A stretch of DNA of 64,000 nucleotides from Bacteroidota bacterium. Its GTDB lineage: Bacteria > Bacteroidota > Bacteroidia > Chitinophagales > Chitinophagaceae. The stretch is taken from contig JAPLEO010000061.1 of assembly GCA_026391125.1 (NCBI GenBank), positions 1 through 64,000 of the forward strand. Reading direction: 5' to 3'. Within the stretch, counting starts at the first letter, position 1. Each line of letters opens with the position of its first letter. Positions 1 to 9,804 of the stretch are shown here, one piece after another. Below the pieces are notes generated by a model that ran no database searches, had not been told where the DNA came from, and saw only the letters and a list, made by a program, of their open reading frames with translations. Both the position numbers and the translations under genes were made by a program.

Positions 1-1955
1 AATGCAGTTTCGATCTGCGCTTCTCTTGCCTGTGCTTCTGCTTTTTGAAGATCAAGAAAACGGATATAAGCCTGCTCAAAAACATTGGCTGAGCGGCGTA
101 GTAAATTCCTGGATGGGGCATCGGGTTCAGTATAAGTAACCATTACCAATGCACCGCCTGAAAAATCAGCAATAGACCAATATGCTTTTAGGTTTTTCAA
201 TGGTAATTTGCCAATAGACTGCATGATCATTGCGTGCTGATCTGTTGAATGCGCTTTCAATACTTCCAACCATTCAACTTTTTTTTCTTTTTCATTTACC
301 AATACATAGTCCCTGCTGCCTTTTTTATATTGTTGCATCATCTCATCAACAATGCGAATGCCTTTATTTGGAAAGCGGGCCTGCGTTTGCAAAATGCCGC
401 CAGCTTTGTTTGGTATCTTCATAGCACTCCAGGACTCAAAAGAATTTTCATCATCATATAAATGAATGGCACAAACTTCCAGGTCTTTTTGCCCCAGTAA
501 TCCCAACTGTTTTCTTAACTCCAGTGCCACTTCTTTTAATTCGGGAGATGTGCTCATCGCATTTGCTTTACTTCTTACTCGCTCTAATGCTGCCTCTATT
601 TGTGCTTCTCTAGCCTGTGCTTCGGCTTTTTGAAGATCGAGATATCGTCTGTATGTCTGTCCAAACACACCTGCAAATCGCTTAAAAATAATGTTGGCTT
701 CTTCAGTTAGTAATTCATCAGTGAATGAAAAAATTGAACCTTCGGCAAAATAGAAGTCAGTATGAAATTCCTTTGATGGCAATGCATTCAAATCAAATAG
801 AGTTGGATAATACTTTGTATTGTTTATTGCCTGGTAATACGATATTAAATCATCGCCAATCATTGGATAGGTGAATACAGATTCCTTATTTTCCCAAGCA
901 TGGTAAAAGCCTTGTAACAATGGATGCATTGTTAAGTCTAACTTGCCAATGATCAATGAAGCCTTTCCATTGGGATTTGATTTTGCAGTCCACACTTCAG
1001 CTATCATCGAATTACTTAAAATAAGTATTCCACAACGATTTGTTTTCACTTTGAGTTTTACCAACTCTTCAAACATCAAAGCAACAGTATCTCCCACGTC
1101 CTGGCTGTTATGCATCGCCATTGTTTTGCTTCTTACTCTTTCTAGTGCAGCTTCGATCTTTGCTTCTTTTGCCTGAGCCTCTGCTTTTTGTAGATCGAGG
1201 AAGCGGGTATAAGTCTGCTCAAAAACTTTCCCGAATCTTTTGAAAATATCCCAATCCTCTGGATGAGGTTCAGGTGTGATAAACATCAAACCTACTTGTG
1301 TACCAAAAACATAATGATTAAATTGATGCGTAGGAAATGAAAAGCCAGAAGCCTTGAATCCTTCAAATTGTTTGGGCCCAAAGCCCATGAGCAGTTCATA
1401 AGTTTCGGCTAGTGGCTCACCGGATATTTCGAATACTTGAAAGTCTGTACCACTTTTTTTTGCATCACTGATTTCACGAAAAAAGGCATGCGTTGTAAGG
1501 TCTACAGTATATGGGTCAACGAATCCGCCAGTAGGACTGGTGATCCAATCGATGTAAGACTCATTACCTTCTTGCCAAATATTAAAACCGGTTGACCAAG
1601 CATGAATTCCCAATTCTTGTATTTGCTTAAATAAAATTTCTGCTACATCTCCCAACTCCTCACTTTTTTGCATTGCCGAAGTCCGCGAACGAACTTTTTC
1701 TAAGGAGGCTTCTATTTCGAGTTCTCTATTCTGAGCTATAACAGCTTTTTGTTTTTGCTCCAGTTCTTCAATGGTTTCTTCTAAAAGGATAGCAGTTGTA
1801 CGTTTTATTTTTTCAGTTCGATCTAATTTAAATGTAGTTAGCTCTAATTCTTTGTTAGCGTTGTCTAATGATTTTGTGAGCGTATTTTTTTCTTCATCCG
1901 ATAAGTTTTTATCGAGCCGTATAAAGTTCAATATATTTTGGAGGTGTTGATTCAT
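1..1955 (-). CDS. Multi-module sensor protein with repeated S-helix/GAF-like units (partial)
   Basis: Open frame from an ATG at 1955 to the left edge (at least 651 codons, no stop seen), so the C-terminus and any output domain lie outside the window. The N-terminus is a coiled coil (LDNANKELELTTFKLDRTEK). Three copies of a helical linker, close to IEAALERVRSKTMAM, follow near 1720-1673, 1165-1118 and 604-557, and a fourth begins at the edge. Each is followed by about 185-195 residues of GAF-like sequence that ends in a variant of TYxRFLDLQKAEAQ. This is the build of large Bacteroidota sensor kinases or cyclases; the output type is unknown. The ATG sits 1 base after the stop of the upstream FIST gene, so the two are probably translationally coupled and act together. 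Confidence 0.8.
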   Translation of the reverse strand, partial: MNQHLQNILNFIRLDKNLSDEEKNTLTKSLDNANKELELTTFKLDRTEKIKRTTAILLEETIEELEQKQKAVIAQNRELEIEASLEKVRSRTSAMQKSEELGDVAEILFKQIQELGIHAWSTGFNIWQEGNESYIDWITSPTGGFVDPYTVDLTTHAFFREISDAKKSGTDFQVFEISGEPLAETYELLMGFGPKQFEGFKASGFSFPTHQFNHYVFGTQVGLMFITPEPHPEDWDIFKRFGKVFEQTYTRFLDLQKAEAQAKEAKIEAALERVRSKTMAMHNSQDVGDTVALMFEELVKLKVKTNRCGILILSNSMIAEVWTAKSNPNGKASLIIGKLDLTMHPLLQGFYHAWENKESVFTYPMIGDDLISYYQAINNTKYYPTLFDLNALPSKEFHTDFYFAEGSIFSFTDELLTEEANIIFKRFAGVFGQTYRRYLDLQKAEAQAREAQIEAALERVRSKANAMSTSPELKEVALELRKQLGLLGQKDLEVCAIHLYDDENSFESWSAMKIPNKAGGILQTQARFPNKGIRIVDEMMQQYKKGSRDYVLVNEKEKKVEWLEVLKAHSTDQHAMIMQSIGKLPLKNLKAYWSIADFSGGALVMVTYTEPDAPSRNLLRRSANVFEQAYIRFLDLQKAEAQAREAQIETA

Positions 1956-1956
1956 T

Positions 1957-3096
1957 TTATTTTTCTTTAAGAACCACGCAACAATTGGTGAGACTATGCA
2001 TTTCTAAATTTCCTCCATTGGCCCTAGCTATCTCTGAATTTGAAAAAAAACCAGCCAGAGGTACATTCCATATATTTTTTAATCCTTCAATTTCTTGTCT
2101 GATCATTGGGCCAAGTGCCACCTGCCTTCCAGCACAACTAAAAATGATCAGGGCATCTGCTTCAGGCATATCAGTTGCTTTTAATTCTTCACAACTACTA
2201 ATCACTTTATCTACTACATCAAAATCCGGGGGCAATGAAAAACGTACTTTAGAACCCTGTGGCACCGATCCACTGCAGTAAAAGGAATGATCAGTCCAGT
2301 CGATTATGAGGCCTGGGCGCATAATAGGATCTCCTTTCTCTCTTTGCAATTGCAAAGGGAAAGTGCTGGCAATTTCGAATATCAGGTTCTCATTATCAGG
2401 TGAAACATTTTGTATGCCACCATATTTTGCAGTCATGTCAAGTACTGGAATATGGTCTACCGTAAATACGTGATTGCCTTCGCTTTTTGTAACGGTTCTA
2501 ATCGTTCCTACAGCATTCCAACCACAGGTGGCTCGTCCTTTGATCTTAATTTTATCTTCATCTAATGCTAATACCACCATGCCTCTTTTACTGTCTTTAC
2601 CATTTGTAAAAACAAATTGCTCTAAAAAAGTGTAATCATCCCCAGCGGCTCCGCCATATACATTCACATTTTTGCCAATGATGTCTTCAAATCCGAAAAG
2701 TAATTGTTCAGCATCTGTTTCAGTATGACTACAAGAAATGAGAAAGGCCGGGTTGGAAAATTTTCCTAAAGCTTTTTTGGCTATTGCGGCTGATTTTTTG
2801 CGATAATCTTTTTCTGGGAATTCGTCAAAGAGTATTGTGAAATGTTCTTGTTTAATATCAAGTAATAGTATTGCTACAGATTCACTAAGTATTTCTTCAT
2901 CAATAAATTCACCATTGGTAGAAGCACCGAAAATGGCGATACCAGCATCACTTAGTACCTTGCAAATGGTAAAGTGGTCTTGTTTTTTGGAGAGAAAAAC
3001 GATGGCTAATGTTGGTTGATAACCATCTGCTTTACTATTTTCCAAAGCAATGCTAATTTCCGCAACTGAGGTCCCTTTGATCGATTTTGCCTTCAT
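1957..3096 (-). CDS. FIST-domain sensory protein
   Basis: About 379 residues with FIST_N followed by FIST_C. The N-half has the pattern LAIVFLSKKQDHF and FGASTNGEFIDEE, plus the glycine-rich VYGGAAGDDYTF. The C-half ends with CAGRQVALG, VPLAGFFSNSEIA and TNCCVVLKEK, all typical of FIST_C. FIST proteins are thought to bind small ligands such as amino acids and to feed signalling proteins. I chose the ATG at 3096 (MKAKSIKGTS) over an in-frame start at 3159, because the family begins there and the extra 21 residues look unlike coding sequence. The protein has no signal peptide. It is directly followed by a large modular sensor (1 bp gap), so it may be the ligand-sensing partner of that protein. 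Confidence 0.85.
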   Translation of the reverse strand: MKAKSIKGTSVAEISIALENSKADGYQPTLAIVFLSKKQDHFTICKVLSDAGIAIFGASTNGEFIDEEILSESVAILLLDIKQEHFTILFDEFPEKDYRKKSAAIAKKALGKFSNPAFLISCSHTETDAEQLLFGFEDIIGKNVNVYGGAAGDDYTFLEQFVFTNGKDSKRGMVVLALDEDKIKIKGRATCGWNAVGTIRTVTKSEGNHVFTVDHIPVLDMTAKYGGIQNVSPDNENLIFEIASTFPLQLQREKGDPIMRPGLIIDWTDHSFYCSGSVPQGSKVRFSLPPDFDVVDKVISSCEELKATDMPEADALIIFSCAGRQVALGPMIRQEIEGLKNIWNVPLAGFFSNSEIARANGGNLEMHSLTNCCVVLKEK

Positions 3097-3424
3097 TTTA
3101 TTAATTATTGATAAATTTTGGTAAATGCAATTGTGTAAAGCTGCATTCTTGCAAATCACTCATTTAAACTCTTATAGGAAACTAATATTTTTTTTTGATA
3201 TATCATAAAAAAAATAGTACTCATATTAAGGAACAAACAAAAGAATCCTCTAGTTTCAAAATGAAGTAATTGTATCATTTAAAGTGGGTCGCAATTTTAA
3301 TCTTTTTTAAATCCGATTTTGAAAACATGAATTGACCGAGAGGTACTATTCTATTTATTTAGTAGAAAACCTTCCATTTATAACACCGCAGGTAATCCTT
3401 TTCAATAATAGTTTAATTTTGGAC
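3097..3424. other. Intergenic region between divergent genes
   Basis: About 330 AT-rich bases separate the FIST gene from the GNAT gene. I see no further gene. The notable element is the 10-bp palindrome TGATATATCA at 3196-3205, flanked by a T run on the left and an A run on the right, so it could act as an operator or a weak two-way terminator. The right end carries a -7-like box just before the GNAT start. Confidence 0.5.
3414..3421 (+). promoter_or_regulatory. -7-type box (TAATTTTG) next to the GNAT start
   Basis: Matches the Bacteroidota TAnnTTTG box and ends 3 nt before the ATG at 3425. A transcript starting a few bases downstream would have almost no leader. No clear -33 TTG at the usual spacing was seen. 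Confidence 0.4.
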
Positions 3425-3979
3425 ATGATCACAATCACTCAAGCTACTATTTCAGATAGCGGAACCCTGTCAAAACTCGCTGTTGCAATATATCAAGAGA
3501 ACTATTTATACTTATGGCATGAGGGAGGAGCCGATTGGTATATGCATGAATATGCTTATGCTGAAGATAAAATACAAGAAGAACTCTCAGATCAAAATAT
3601 AGCTTATTATATTGTTCAGGAAGATGCTGAACCTGTTGGATATTTGAAATTAGTTTTGGCAGGGAAAATATCCGGGTATGATCTTACAGAAGCATTAGAA
3701 ATTGAACGAATTTATCTCTTACATAAAATGAAAGGCAGGGGACTGGGAAAAAGAATGATGGACCTTGCACTGGATACTGCAAGATCAATGAATAAAAAAA
3801 TCCTGTTCTTAAAAGCCATGGATAGCAGTCTGGGGGCAATTAATTTTTACCAGAAAATGGGATATGAAATTTCTGATACTTTCAGTTTGCCTATGCCCAC
3901 ATTTTCATTGATGAAAGAAACTTACAAAGGAATGGTAGTGCTCATTAAAAAAATTGCTGCAGAAAATGCAACTGTGTGA
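3425..3979 (+). CDS. GNAT family N-acetyltransferase
   Basis: About 184 residues from the ATG at 3425 (MITITQATISDSG). This start matches the usual GNAT beginning; an upstream in-frame start at 3332 would add 31 residues with no resemblance to the family. The acetyl-CoA site is KGRGLGKRMM (R/Q-x-x-G-x-G/A), preceded by the beta strand EIERIYLLHK. The motif B region is AINFYQKMGYEI. The domain transfers an acetyl group to an amine, but the substrate cannot be read from sequence. It is a stand-alone cytosolic enzyme with neighbours on the opposite strand. Confidence 0.85.
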   Translation: MITITQATISDSGTLSKLAVAIYQENYLYLWHEGGADWYMHEYAYAEDKIQEELSDQNIAYYIVQEDAEPVGYLKLVLAGKISGYDLTEALEIERIYLLHKMKGRGLGKRMMDLALDTARSMNKKILFLKAMDSSLGAINFYQKMGYEISDTFSLPMPTFSLMKETYKGMVVLIKKIAAENATV

Positions 3980-4011
3980 TTAAATAAATATTTCTTAATA
4001 CAGGGTCATTG

Positions 4012-4626
4012 TTAACAAGGCATCCAATAATCCAGCCTAATTAATTTCCCGTCTTTAAATAATAGAACCCAACTATCGTCACTCAGTATTTTTGAACAGG
4101 CTATACGAACAAGAATTACCTTTTCCCCATTATCAATCGTTGCTTCTTCTTTCAATTGTACGGCATTCGGATATAGGTTTGCTAATTTGGTTAGAGTCAT
4201 TGTATTATCTAAAACTAGGGTTCCATTATTCAGCTTGATTTTACTATTGTTATCAAAATGGATGGAACTTATTACAGCACTATCTCCAGAAGTTTCAAAC
4301 TGGCTTTCTCCGTAGTACAAGAATTTTAAATCCTTTTCGAAGAAGGATACGCAAATGTCATTCATGTTCGGAGTCACCAAACTATCAGGTCTTCCCAGTA
4401 ATTCTATCAATCCTGCTTTTTTGCAAAATACAGGAATCTGGTTATTGATTGTTGCCAGTTTCCAATCTAAATATTCAAGATTGATTTTCTTACTGGTATC
4501 AACTTCACCAGTCTTTGTATTGGTTAGGGTTGAAGTGTTTGAATCTATTTTATTGGCATCAGTAGTACTTGAATGAGGTTGACAGGCTAAAGAAAGCGGT
4601 AAGATCAATAACAGTAATCTTTTCAT
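4012..4626 (-). CDS. Hypothetical lipoprotein
   Basis: About 204 residues. The start is the ATG at 4626; a TTG two codons upstream is less likely. The N-terminus MKRLLLLILPLSLAC is a signal peptide ending in a lipobox with Cys15, followed by a polar Ser/Thr/Asn-rich tether. I recognise no domain in the remainder, which has beta-rich stretches ending SWVLLFKDGKLIRLDYWMPC. It lies 59 bp downstream of the M48 peptidase on the same strand, so it may be the last gene of that operon. Confidence 0.7.
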   Translation of the reverse strand: MKRLLLLILPLSLACQPHSSTTDANKIDSNTSTLTNTKTGEVDTSKKINLEYLDWKLATINNQIPVFCKKAGLIELLGRPDSLVTPNMNDICVSFFEKDLKFLYYGESQFETSGDSAVISSIHFDNNSKIKLNNGTLVLDNTMTLTKLANLYPNAVQLKEEATIDNGEKVILVRIACSKILSDDSWVLLFKDGKLIRLDYWMPC

Positions 4627-4684
4627 ATCCAATAAAGTTAAATAAAAGAATAGTTCACAAATTCAAATTGCAGCAGAGCAACTA

Positions 4685-5779
4685 TTAATGAGCTTTTGGG
4701 GATCTCTTTTTGAGTAATCCCCATATTTGATCTAATTCTGGCTGCTTTTGAATTGCAGCATTCTTGTGTTTTTGCAATAATTTAATTGCATCATCAATTC
4801 GTTCTTGTGTAAGTGGATGGGTACTTATAAAGGAAAGGTTTGGAAAAGAGGTTTTAACTGATTGTTGCAGATGTGTAAGAAGGTCTTTCATACCAGCAGG
4901 GTCTACTTTGTTTTCTAGCATTAATTTCATTCCATCAGAATCTGCTTCTTGTTCTAAGCTCCTTGAAAAGCTTAATTGTTGAAGGTCACTTGCATTCTTT
5001 AAAATCAAGTCACCAACTCCACCCATACCACTCAATGCGATTGTTTGAAACAGGGATAATCCCATTTTTGAGATCAATCCCTTAAGGCTATGCCGCTTAT
5101 TAATATGAGTAGATTCATGACCTAATAAGGCAACTAATTCTTCAGGATGATTCATGATTTTCAATAAGCCTGAATTGATTAGAATATGCCCTCCAGGTAA
5201 TGCATAGGCATTAATTTCATCTTCCTTGACAACAGTTACGCTGATTTTATATTTGTTGCTTAGTTTTAGCTGATCAGCAAAATGTTGTGCCTGAATTGTT
5301 GCAGTTGAATCAACTTTACTTTCAGTTAGGATCGATCGATAAATTTTTTCACCTAAAGAAGATTCCTGAGTTATACTTATAAGTCTAACAGTGGCAGCAG
5401 GTAATATTCCCGTTAGAATAAAGTAAAATGCACTGATTATTATAATCAAGACAAGGCATAGGGTTATCCATTTTTGTTGCAAGAGCTTTCCATACCATCC
5501 GAGGAAAGTTTGGTGACGAAATTTCTTTGACAACTCCTCATAGAAAGGATTTGATTGATCAATGACAAAATAAGGAGAGGGGCTTGTATCTAAATAAACA
5601 AATAGTTTATTTTCTAAAAAACTATGCCTGCATTTGTTGAATGGAAAAATAATGCCTTTGTCAAATTGGTCCCCATCTTCATCAAACAGATAAATATTTT
5701 GATCACTTATCTCAATCCTTGCCTTTCTTGGCAAGGACCTATTCCCATCATAAAATAATACAGAAAGTTGATTTATCAT
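4685..5779 (-). CDS. M48-family membrane metalloprotease
   Basis: 364 residues. An N-terminal globular region of about 100 residues is followed by one transmembrane helix (about 104-127) and a zinc peptidase domain. HESTH at 221-225 is the HExxH motif, and EQEAD near 276-280 supplies the third ligand (ExxxD). TAxxLISxxQE followed by ALPGGHILINSGLL matches the M48C/HtpX-like core. Such enzymes are membrane-anchored and degrade misfolded envelope proteins. The start codon overlaps the end of the YjgN-like gene by 4 nt (ATGA), so they are co-translated. The N-terminal domain before the membrane helix is unusual for HtpX and may be a sensor region. Confidence 0.88.
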   Translation of the reverse strand: MINQLSVLFYDGNRSLPRKARIEISDQNIYLFDEDGDQFDKGIIFPFNKCRHSFLENKLFVYLDTSPSPYFVIDQSNPFYEELSKKFRHQTFLGWYGKLLQQKWITLCLVLIIIISAFYFILTGILPAATVRLISITQESSLGEKIYRSILTESKVDSTATIQAQHFADQLKLSNKYKISVTVVKEDEINAYALPGGHILINSGLLKIMNHPEELVALLGHESTHINKRHSLKGLISKMGLSLFQTIALSGMGGVGDLILKNASDLQQLSFSRSLEQEADSDGMKLMLENKVDPAGMKDLLTHLQQSVKTSFPNLSFISTHPLTQERIDDAIKLLQKHKNAAIQKQPELDQIWGLLKKRSPKAH

Positions 5780-6729
5780 ATTATAAAACCAAAGTCAAAA
5801 ACATCTGCCATATCCGTAGCCGTTGCATCAGAATAATCTGTTTGAGTTTGAATCAGTTTTTCAAAATCAATATCCCCTTTAAGAAGAATATGGTTCATTA
5901 CAAATTCAAGCGTGCGTGTGGCAACCCAGGCGTAACCTAAACCTAGCGTAAATACAATAATCAAGAAATTTACAATCAATAATCCTGCAAATTCGCCGCC
6001 TGTTGCGGATGATTTGCAATACATATTTCCTTCATCATCTGAAAGGCTTAAATTATTAACATAATAATCAAATAGATCTTTTTGCCACCAGAAGATATAG
6101 ATCCCCAGTGTAACAATGCTTAATAAGTACCCCTTCAGATTCAAAACAAAATAGTCCACTCCATTACCATTATATTTAAATTTCGCGTTTCCCATTTGTA
6201 CATGACCAAGAATATAATTTCTTAAATTCATGGCGAACCATGCACCATATATACCAAATGTAATTATGGTGAAAAACAAATCGCGAAAAAACAGTTTCAC
6301 TAATTCAGATCTATTGCCAGAGTAGCCAAAACGAATCCCGCTCCATTGTGTTTTAGCCATTCTGTAACGATAAGATCCATGCAGTATTAAAGGAATTATT
6401 GCGATGAAAATTAAATAGATAACTAATATGGTAATTTGTACAAACCCGCCTGAGCCCAGAAAAACTGAAGAAAACACTGCTGCATAAAGAAGCGCAATAA
6501 AAATAAATGCTTTGATAAAACCTTTAAACATTTCATTCCCAGTTCCAGTGAATACAAATGGCTGATTCTCAAAACTAGTTTGACTATACAGATAGTTAAG
6601 CGTTTTTGCTTTGGCCCATGGATAATAAAAGCCAAGTGTAATAATGCAAAGAATTAAGTTGACTATTATGATTTTGAAATATTCCATTCCCTTTCCATGA
6701 AATCTTAATTCGAATAAACGCTTTTCCAT
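5776..6729 (-). CDS. YjgN-like DUF898 inner-membrane protein
   Basis: 317 residues with about six to seven hydrophobic segments. It carries the repeating DUF898 motifs ITLGFYYPWAKAKTLNYLY, ITFGIYGAWFAMNLRNYI and VTLGIYIFWWQKDLFDYY, each a helix pair followed by an aromatic/basic stretch. The FELRFHGKG opening is characteristic of YjgN proteins. Their function is unknown. Pairing of DUF898 proteins with M48 peptidases is seen elsewhere, and here the 4-nt overlap with the M48 gene supports a joint envelope role. Confidence 0.85.
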   Translation of the reverse strand: MEKRLFELRFHGKGMEYFKIIIVNLILCIITLGFYYPWAKAKTLNYLYSQTSFENQPFVFTGTGNEMFKGFIKAFIFIALLYAAVFSSVFLGSGGFVQITILVIYLIFIAIIPLILHGSYRYRMAKTQWSGIRFGYSGNRSELVKLFFRDLFFTIITFGIYGAWFAMNLRNYILGHVQMGNAKFKYNGNGVDYFVLNLKGYLLSIVTLGIYIFWWQKDLFDYYVNNLSLSDDEGNMYCKSSATGGEFAGLLIVNFLIIVFTLGLGYAWVATRTLEFVMNHILLKGDIDFEKLIQTQTDYSDATATDMADVFDFGFII

Positions 6730-6870
6730 TTGCTGATTTTTTGTGAAATGAATATACTTGAAATATTTTGAATGCAGTGGAATTCGAATATAATCTTGTC
6801 AATACACTTTAACAATAACTTTAATTGGTTCTCAGTACTTTAATATCTCAATGAATCATTAAACTGCCTT

Positions 6871-8217
6871 ATGAAATATCTAATTATTGCAACTATCTGT
6901 TTTGTTTCAATCAATCTAAGTGCTCAGAAAGTATTATTAAGCGGCACAATTTTGAATTTTCATAATCAAATGCAGGTGGAAGATTTGTCTGAAATTAGAG
7001 AATTAAGTCTGCCCAATTTAGAAAGAACATTTATCCCAGATAGCGCAGGCAAATTCTCAGTTTCATTTCATTTAACAGCCCCCAATTATTTCAGGATCGG
7101 AAGAAATATTCTTTACTTATCTCCTGGTGATATACTATTAGTTACGCTAGATTATATGGCACCTGAAAAAGCGCATTTCGCTGGAAATAGTGCTGCAAGT
7201 ATTGCGGCAAATCAATACCTAGAATCAACGCCATTCCCCAAAGGCGGATCGTTTTTGAATGCCGGCGATCATATCAAAAATAACATACAAGCAACGATTG
7301 ATACGGTTCTTGTGATTGCCAGCGAAAGAAAGAAAACATTAGATAGTTACCAGCATTTAACAAAAGAATTTTATCGGAATGAGGAAGTACGAATTCATGC
7401 CGACCTTGCGAATAGCCTATGGCATATACCAACTTACTTCTTGTGGAAATACCCAGTTAAAAAGGAAACGATTCCTGATTTTATGGATAGTGTTCAAAAA
7501 ATAACTACTCCTTATATTGTTAAGCATTTAAGTGATTATGTAGATCCAACTTATTTGAAATTAGTTGTCTTTCGGGATATGATTGCTGTTAATCAAAAAG
7601 CTATACCAGAAATTAAAAAGAATAGAAAGATCCAAGAGTTTATTAGAGCCTGTGACTTGTTCGATAAGCTGCAAGAACTTGAAAATAAGCAAGAGATACT
7701 TGCTTTGAAACCTGCTATTGATTCCATTCAAACGCTCGATTATCGTACTGCAATAATCAATACATATGATAAAAAATTAGGACTTACCAATGGCGATCAA
7801 GCAAAAGACTTAACACTAACAAATAGGGCAGGTAAGCCAGTTAAATTGTCGAGTCTTAAGGGTAAGGTTATTTATATCGACATCTGGGCCACCTGGTGCG
7901 GACCATGTATTGAAGAATTACCTCAGCTCGAGAAATTGAGAAAAAAGTTCGCCCAAAATAAAGAAATTGAATTTATCAGCTTATCCATTGAGGATGACAA
8001 ACAAAAATGGAAGAACTATATCTCCAAGAATAATATGCAGGGTACACAAATGATTATTGATCGGTCGTTATTGAACGATTATAATGTGATTTCAATCCCA
8101 AGGGTGATCATATTGAATAAGAATTTTACAATAGCTGCCATGTTTGGCGGATTGCCTTCAAAAACTAAAACAGTTGATTTCTTGAATCAATTAGTGGGAG
8201 GTTATTCGCCTAAATAA
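6871..8217 (+). CDS. TlpA-like thiol-disulfide oxidoreductase
   Basis: 448 residues. A signal peptide (MKYLIIATICFVSINLSAQ) exports it to the periplasm. About 290 residues of N-terminal sequence, typical of DUF4369-like extensions in Bacteroidota TlpA proteins, precede a thioredoxin fold. The active site is WATWCGPC within DIWATWCGPCIEELPQL (about residues 347-363). The cis-proline region is NVISIPRVIIL. It likely reduces or isomerises disulfides in the envelope. It stands alone, with the divergent yjgN-like gene upstream. Confidence 0.88.
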   Translation: MKYLIIATICFVSINLSAQKVLLSGTILNFHNQMQVEDLSEIRELSLPNLERTFIPDSAGKFSVSFHLTAPNYFRIGRNILYLSPGDILLVTLDYMAPEKAHFAGNSAASIAANQYLESTPFPKGGSFLNAGDHIKNNIQATIDTVLVIASERKKTLDSYQHLTKEFYRNEEVRIHADLANSLWHIPTYFLWKYPVKKETIPDFMDSVQKITTPYIVKHLSDYVDPTYLKLVVFRDMIAVNQKAIPEIKKNRKIQEFIRACDLFDKLQELENKQEILALKPAIDSIQTLDYRTAIINTYDKKLGLTNGDQAKDLTLTNRAGKPVKLSSLKGKVIYIDIWATWCGPCIEELPQLEKLRKKFAQNKEIEFISLSIEDDKQKWKNYISKNNMQGTQMIIDRSLLNDYNVISIPRVIILNKNFTIAAMFGGLPSKTKTVDFLNQLVGGYSPK

Positions 8218-8316
8218 TATGGAACTTATTTTGCGTATTTAAAAACGATAATGGGTAGTTCTTTTATCAAACCATCAATGATGAAATTGCTCGGGTAATG
8301 TTATAGGGCGGTTTCA

Positions 8317-8340
8317 TGATAGTATCATTTGATACTATCA
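8317..8340. promoter_or_regulatory. 24-bp perfect palindrome, probable operator
   Basis: TGATAGTATCA, then TT, then TGATACTATCA. The two 11-bp arms are exact inverted complements, and each arm is itself nearly palindromic (TGATA-N-TATCA). The 2-base spacer makes an RNA hairpin unlikely and fits a DNA site for two dimers of a regulator. It lies about 100 bp upstream of the esterase gene start at 8437. Confidence 0.55.
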
Positions 8341-8436
8341 AAGATGGCAATATTTAATGGATATTTCAAGTTAGCAAAGACTATTTTATTGAATTCTACC
8401 TATCTTAATTGTTCGATAAACCATAAACGATTCCAT

Positions 8437-9327
8437 ATGAAGAAAACCCTTCTTGCCATTTGCATGTTCTGCAGTTCATTACTTGGCTACAGTCAATCAA
8501 ACCCAAATATTCAATTCTTTCCAGAAGGAACTGTACTGAAAGGAAACATCCCCTATAATAACGATACCCATCAAAAGCATTTATTAGACCTGTACATTCC
8601 CAAAAATGCAACAGGAAAAATTCCACTTGTGGTTTTGATCCATGGCGGTGCCTGGTTGAGTAATGATAAGTATGCAGATATGGGTTATATGACCAAGACC
8701 TTGGCAGAAATTGTGAATAGTGGTATTGCCATTGCTTCGATCGACTATCGATTTAGTACAGAAGCGATTTTCCCGGCGAATTTGCAAGACTGTAATCGGG
8801 CCATTTCATTTCTATATGATAACGCAGATAAATATGGTTTTGATACCAAACGTTTTGCAGTAATGGGATTCTCTGCAGGTGGACATTTAGCCAATATGGT
8901 GGGCTTGTCTAAGAATAATAATGTGGCTAATTTTTTCATGAAGGGTAGTAGCACTGCATTTAATATCAAAGCGGTAGTTGATTTTTATGGTCCTGCTGAG
9001 TTGGTTTTATTTCCAGGCGCTGAAGATGTAAAATCTCCTGAAAGCATTTTATTGGGTGCTGCACCGTTGACTCGCCCTGATTTAGCTAAGATTGCTAGTC
9101 CAATTACCTATGTTGACAAAAACGATCCTCCCTTTTTAATCATTCAAGGTGAGAAAGATCAAAGCGTAGATCCCAAGCAATCAAAATTATTGAGTGCCTG
9201 GTTAAATGCCGTGGGCGTTCAAAATGAATTGATCATTGTAAAAGCTGCGCCACATTATGGGACGATGTTTGATGTGGAAGATGTGAGAAACAAAGTCATT
9301 AGTTTTCTTAAACAGAAATTGAAATAA
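8437..9327 (+). CDS. Secreted alpha/beta hydrolase (carboxylesterase type)
   Basis: About 296 residues from the ATG at 8437, where a signal peptide begins ([20 protein letters not shown]). An in-frame ATA/ATG stretch from 8329 would bury this signal, so I reject it. The domain has the oxyanion motif HGGAW, the nucleophile elbow GFSAGGH, an acid in GEKDQSVD and a catalytic His in APHYG. This order matches the BD-FAE/esterase-lipase group, which removes acyl groups from small esters or polysaccharides. A long palindrome lies upstream and may control it. Confidence 0.88.
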   Translation: MKKTLLAICMFCSSLLGYSQSNPNIQFFPEGTVLKGNIPYNNDTHQKHLLDLYIPKNATGKIPLVVLIHGGAWLSNDKYADMGYMTKTLAEIVNSGIAIASIDYRFSTEAIFPANLQDCNRAISFLYDNADKYGFDTKRFAVMGFSAGGHLANMVGLSKNNNVANFFMKGSSTAFNIKAVVDFYGPAELVLFPGAEDVKSPESILLGAAPLTRPDLAKIASPITYVDKNDPPFLIIQGEKDQSVDPKQSKLLSAWLNAVGVQNELIIVKAAPHYGTMFDVEDVRNKVISFLKQKLK

Positions 9328-9405
9328 TCGATTGATAATCCTAGGAATCACCAAATATTTGTATCTTTTTATTCTTATCCATAAAATCACAACAATTTAT
9401 TATCA

Positions 9406-9786
9406 ATGAAAAAATTAAGTATTCTTCTTACACTAGTTCTAGGCCTTTGCCTCAGTTTTAACGCCAAAGCACAAACCAACGATGAGTACTTTCCTGGAAA
9501 GTGGAAAGTAACCATTTTTGGCACACCACAAGGTGATGCTACTATGATCTTTGTAATTGAAAAGAAAGATGGAAAGTTTACAGGTGTAGTTCAGGATACA
9601 ACTGGCACAGAAATATCTAAGATCAGTAATGTAGAAGAAGGCACTAAAACCATTACGGTGTTTTTTACAGCTGCTGGTTATGATTTAAATCTTCCTTTAG
9701 AACCTGTTGATGCAGACAATGTGAAAGGCAGTTTGATGGGGATGTTTGATGCCAAAGGAGTAAGGGTCAAAGAAATCAAAAAATAA
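9406..9786 (+). CDS. Small secreted protein, unknown function
   Basis: 126 residues: a signal peptide MKKLSILLTLVLGLCLSFN ending AKAQ, then about 100 residues of beta-rich sequence (GKWKVTIFGTPQGDATMIF, KFTGVVQDTTGTEI). The shape suggests a small lipocalin-like beta barrel, but I recognise no family with certainty. It is monocistronic and followed by a terminator-like hairpin. Confidence 0.75.
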   Translation: MKKLSILLTLVLGLCLSFNAKAQTNDEYFPGKWKVTIFGTPQGDATMIFVIEKKDGKFTGVVQDTTGTEISKISNVEEGTKTITVFFTAAGYDLNLPLEPVDADNVKGSLMGMFDAKGVRVKEIKK

Positions 9787-9804
9787 ATAATAAAAATGCC
9801 ACCG

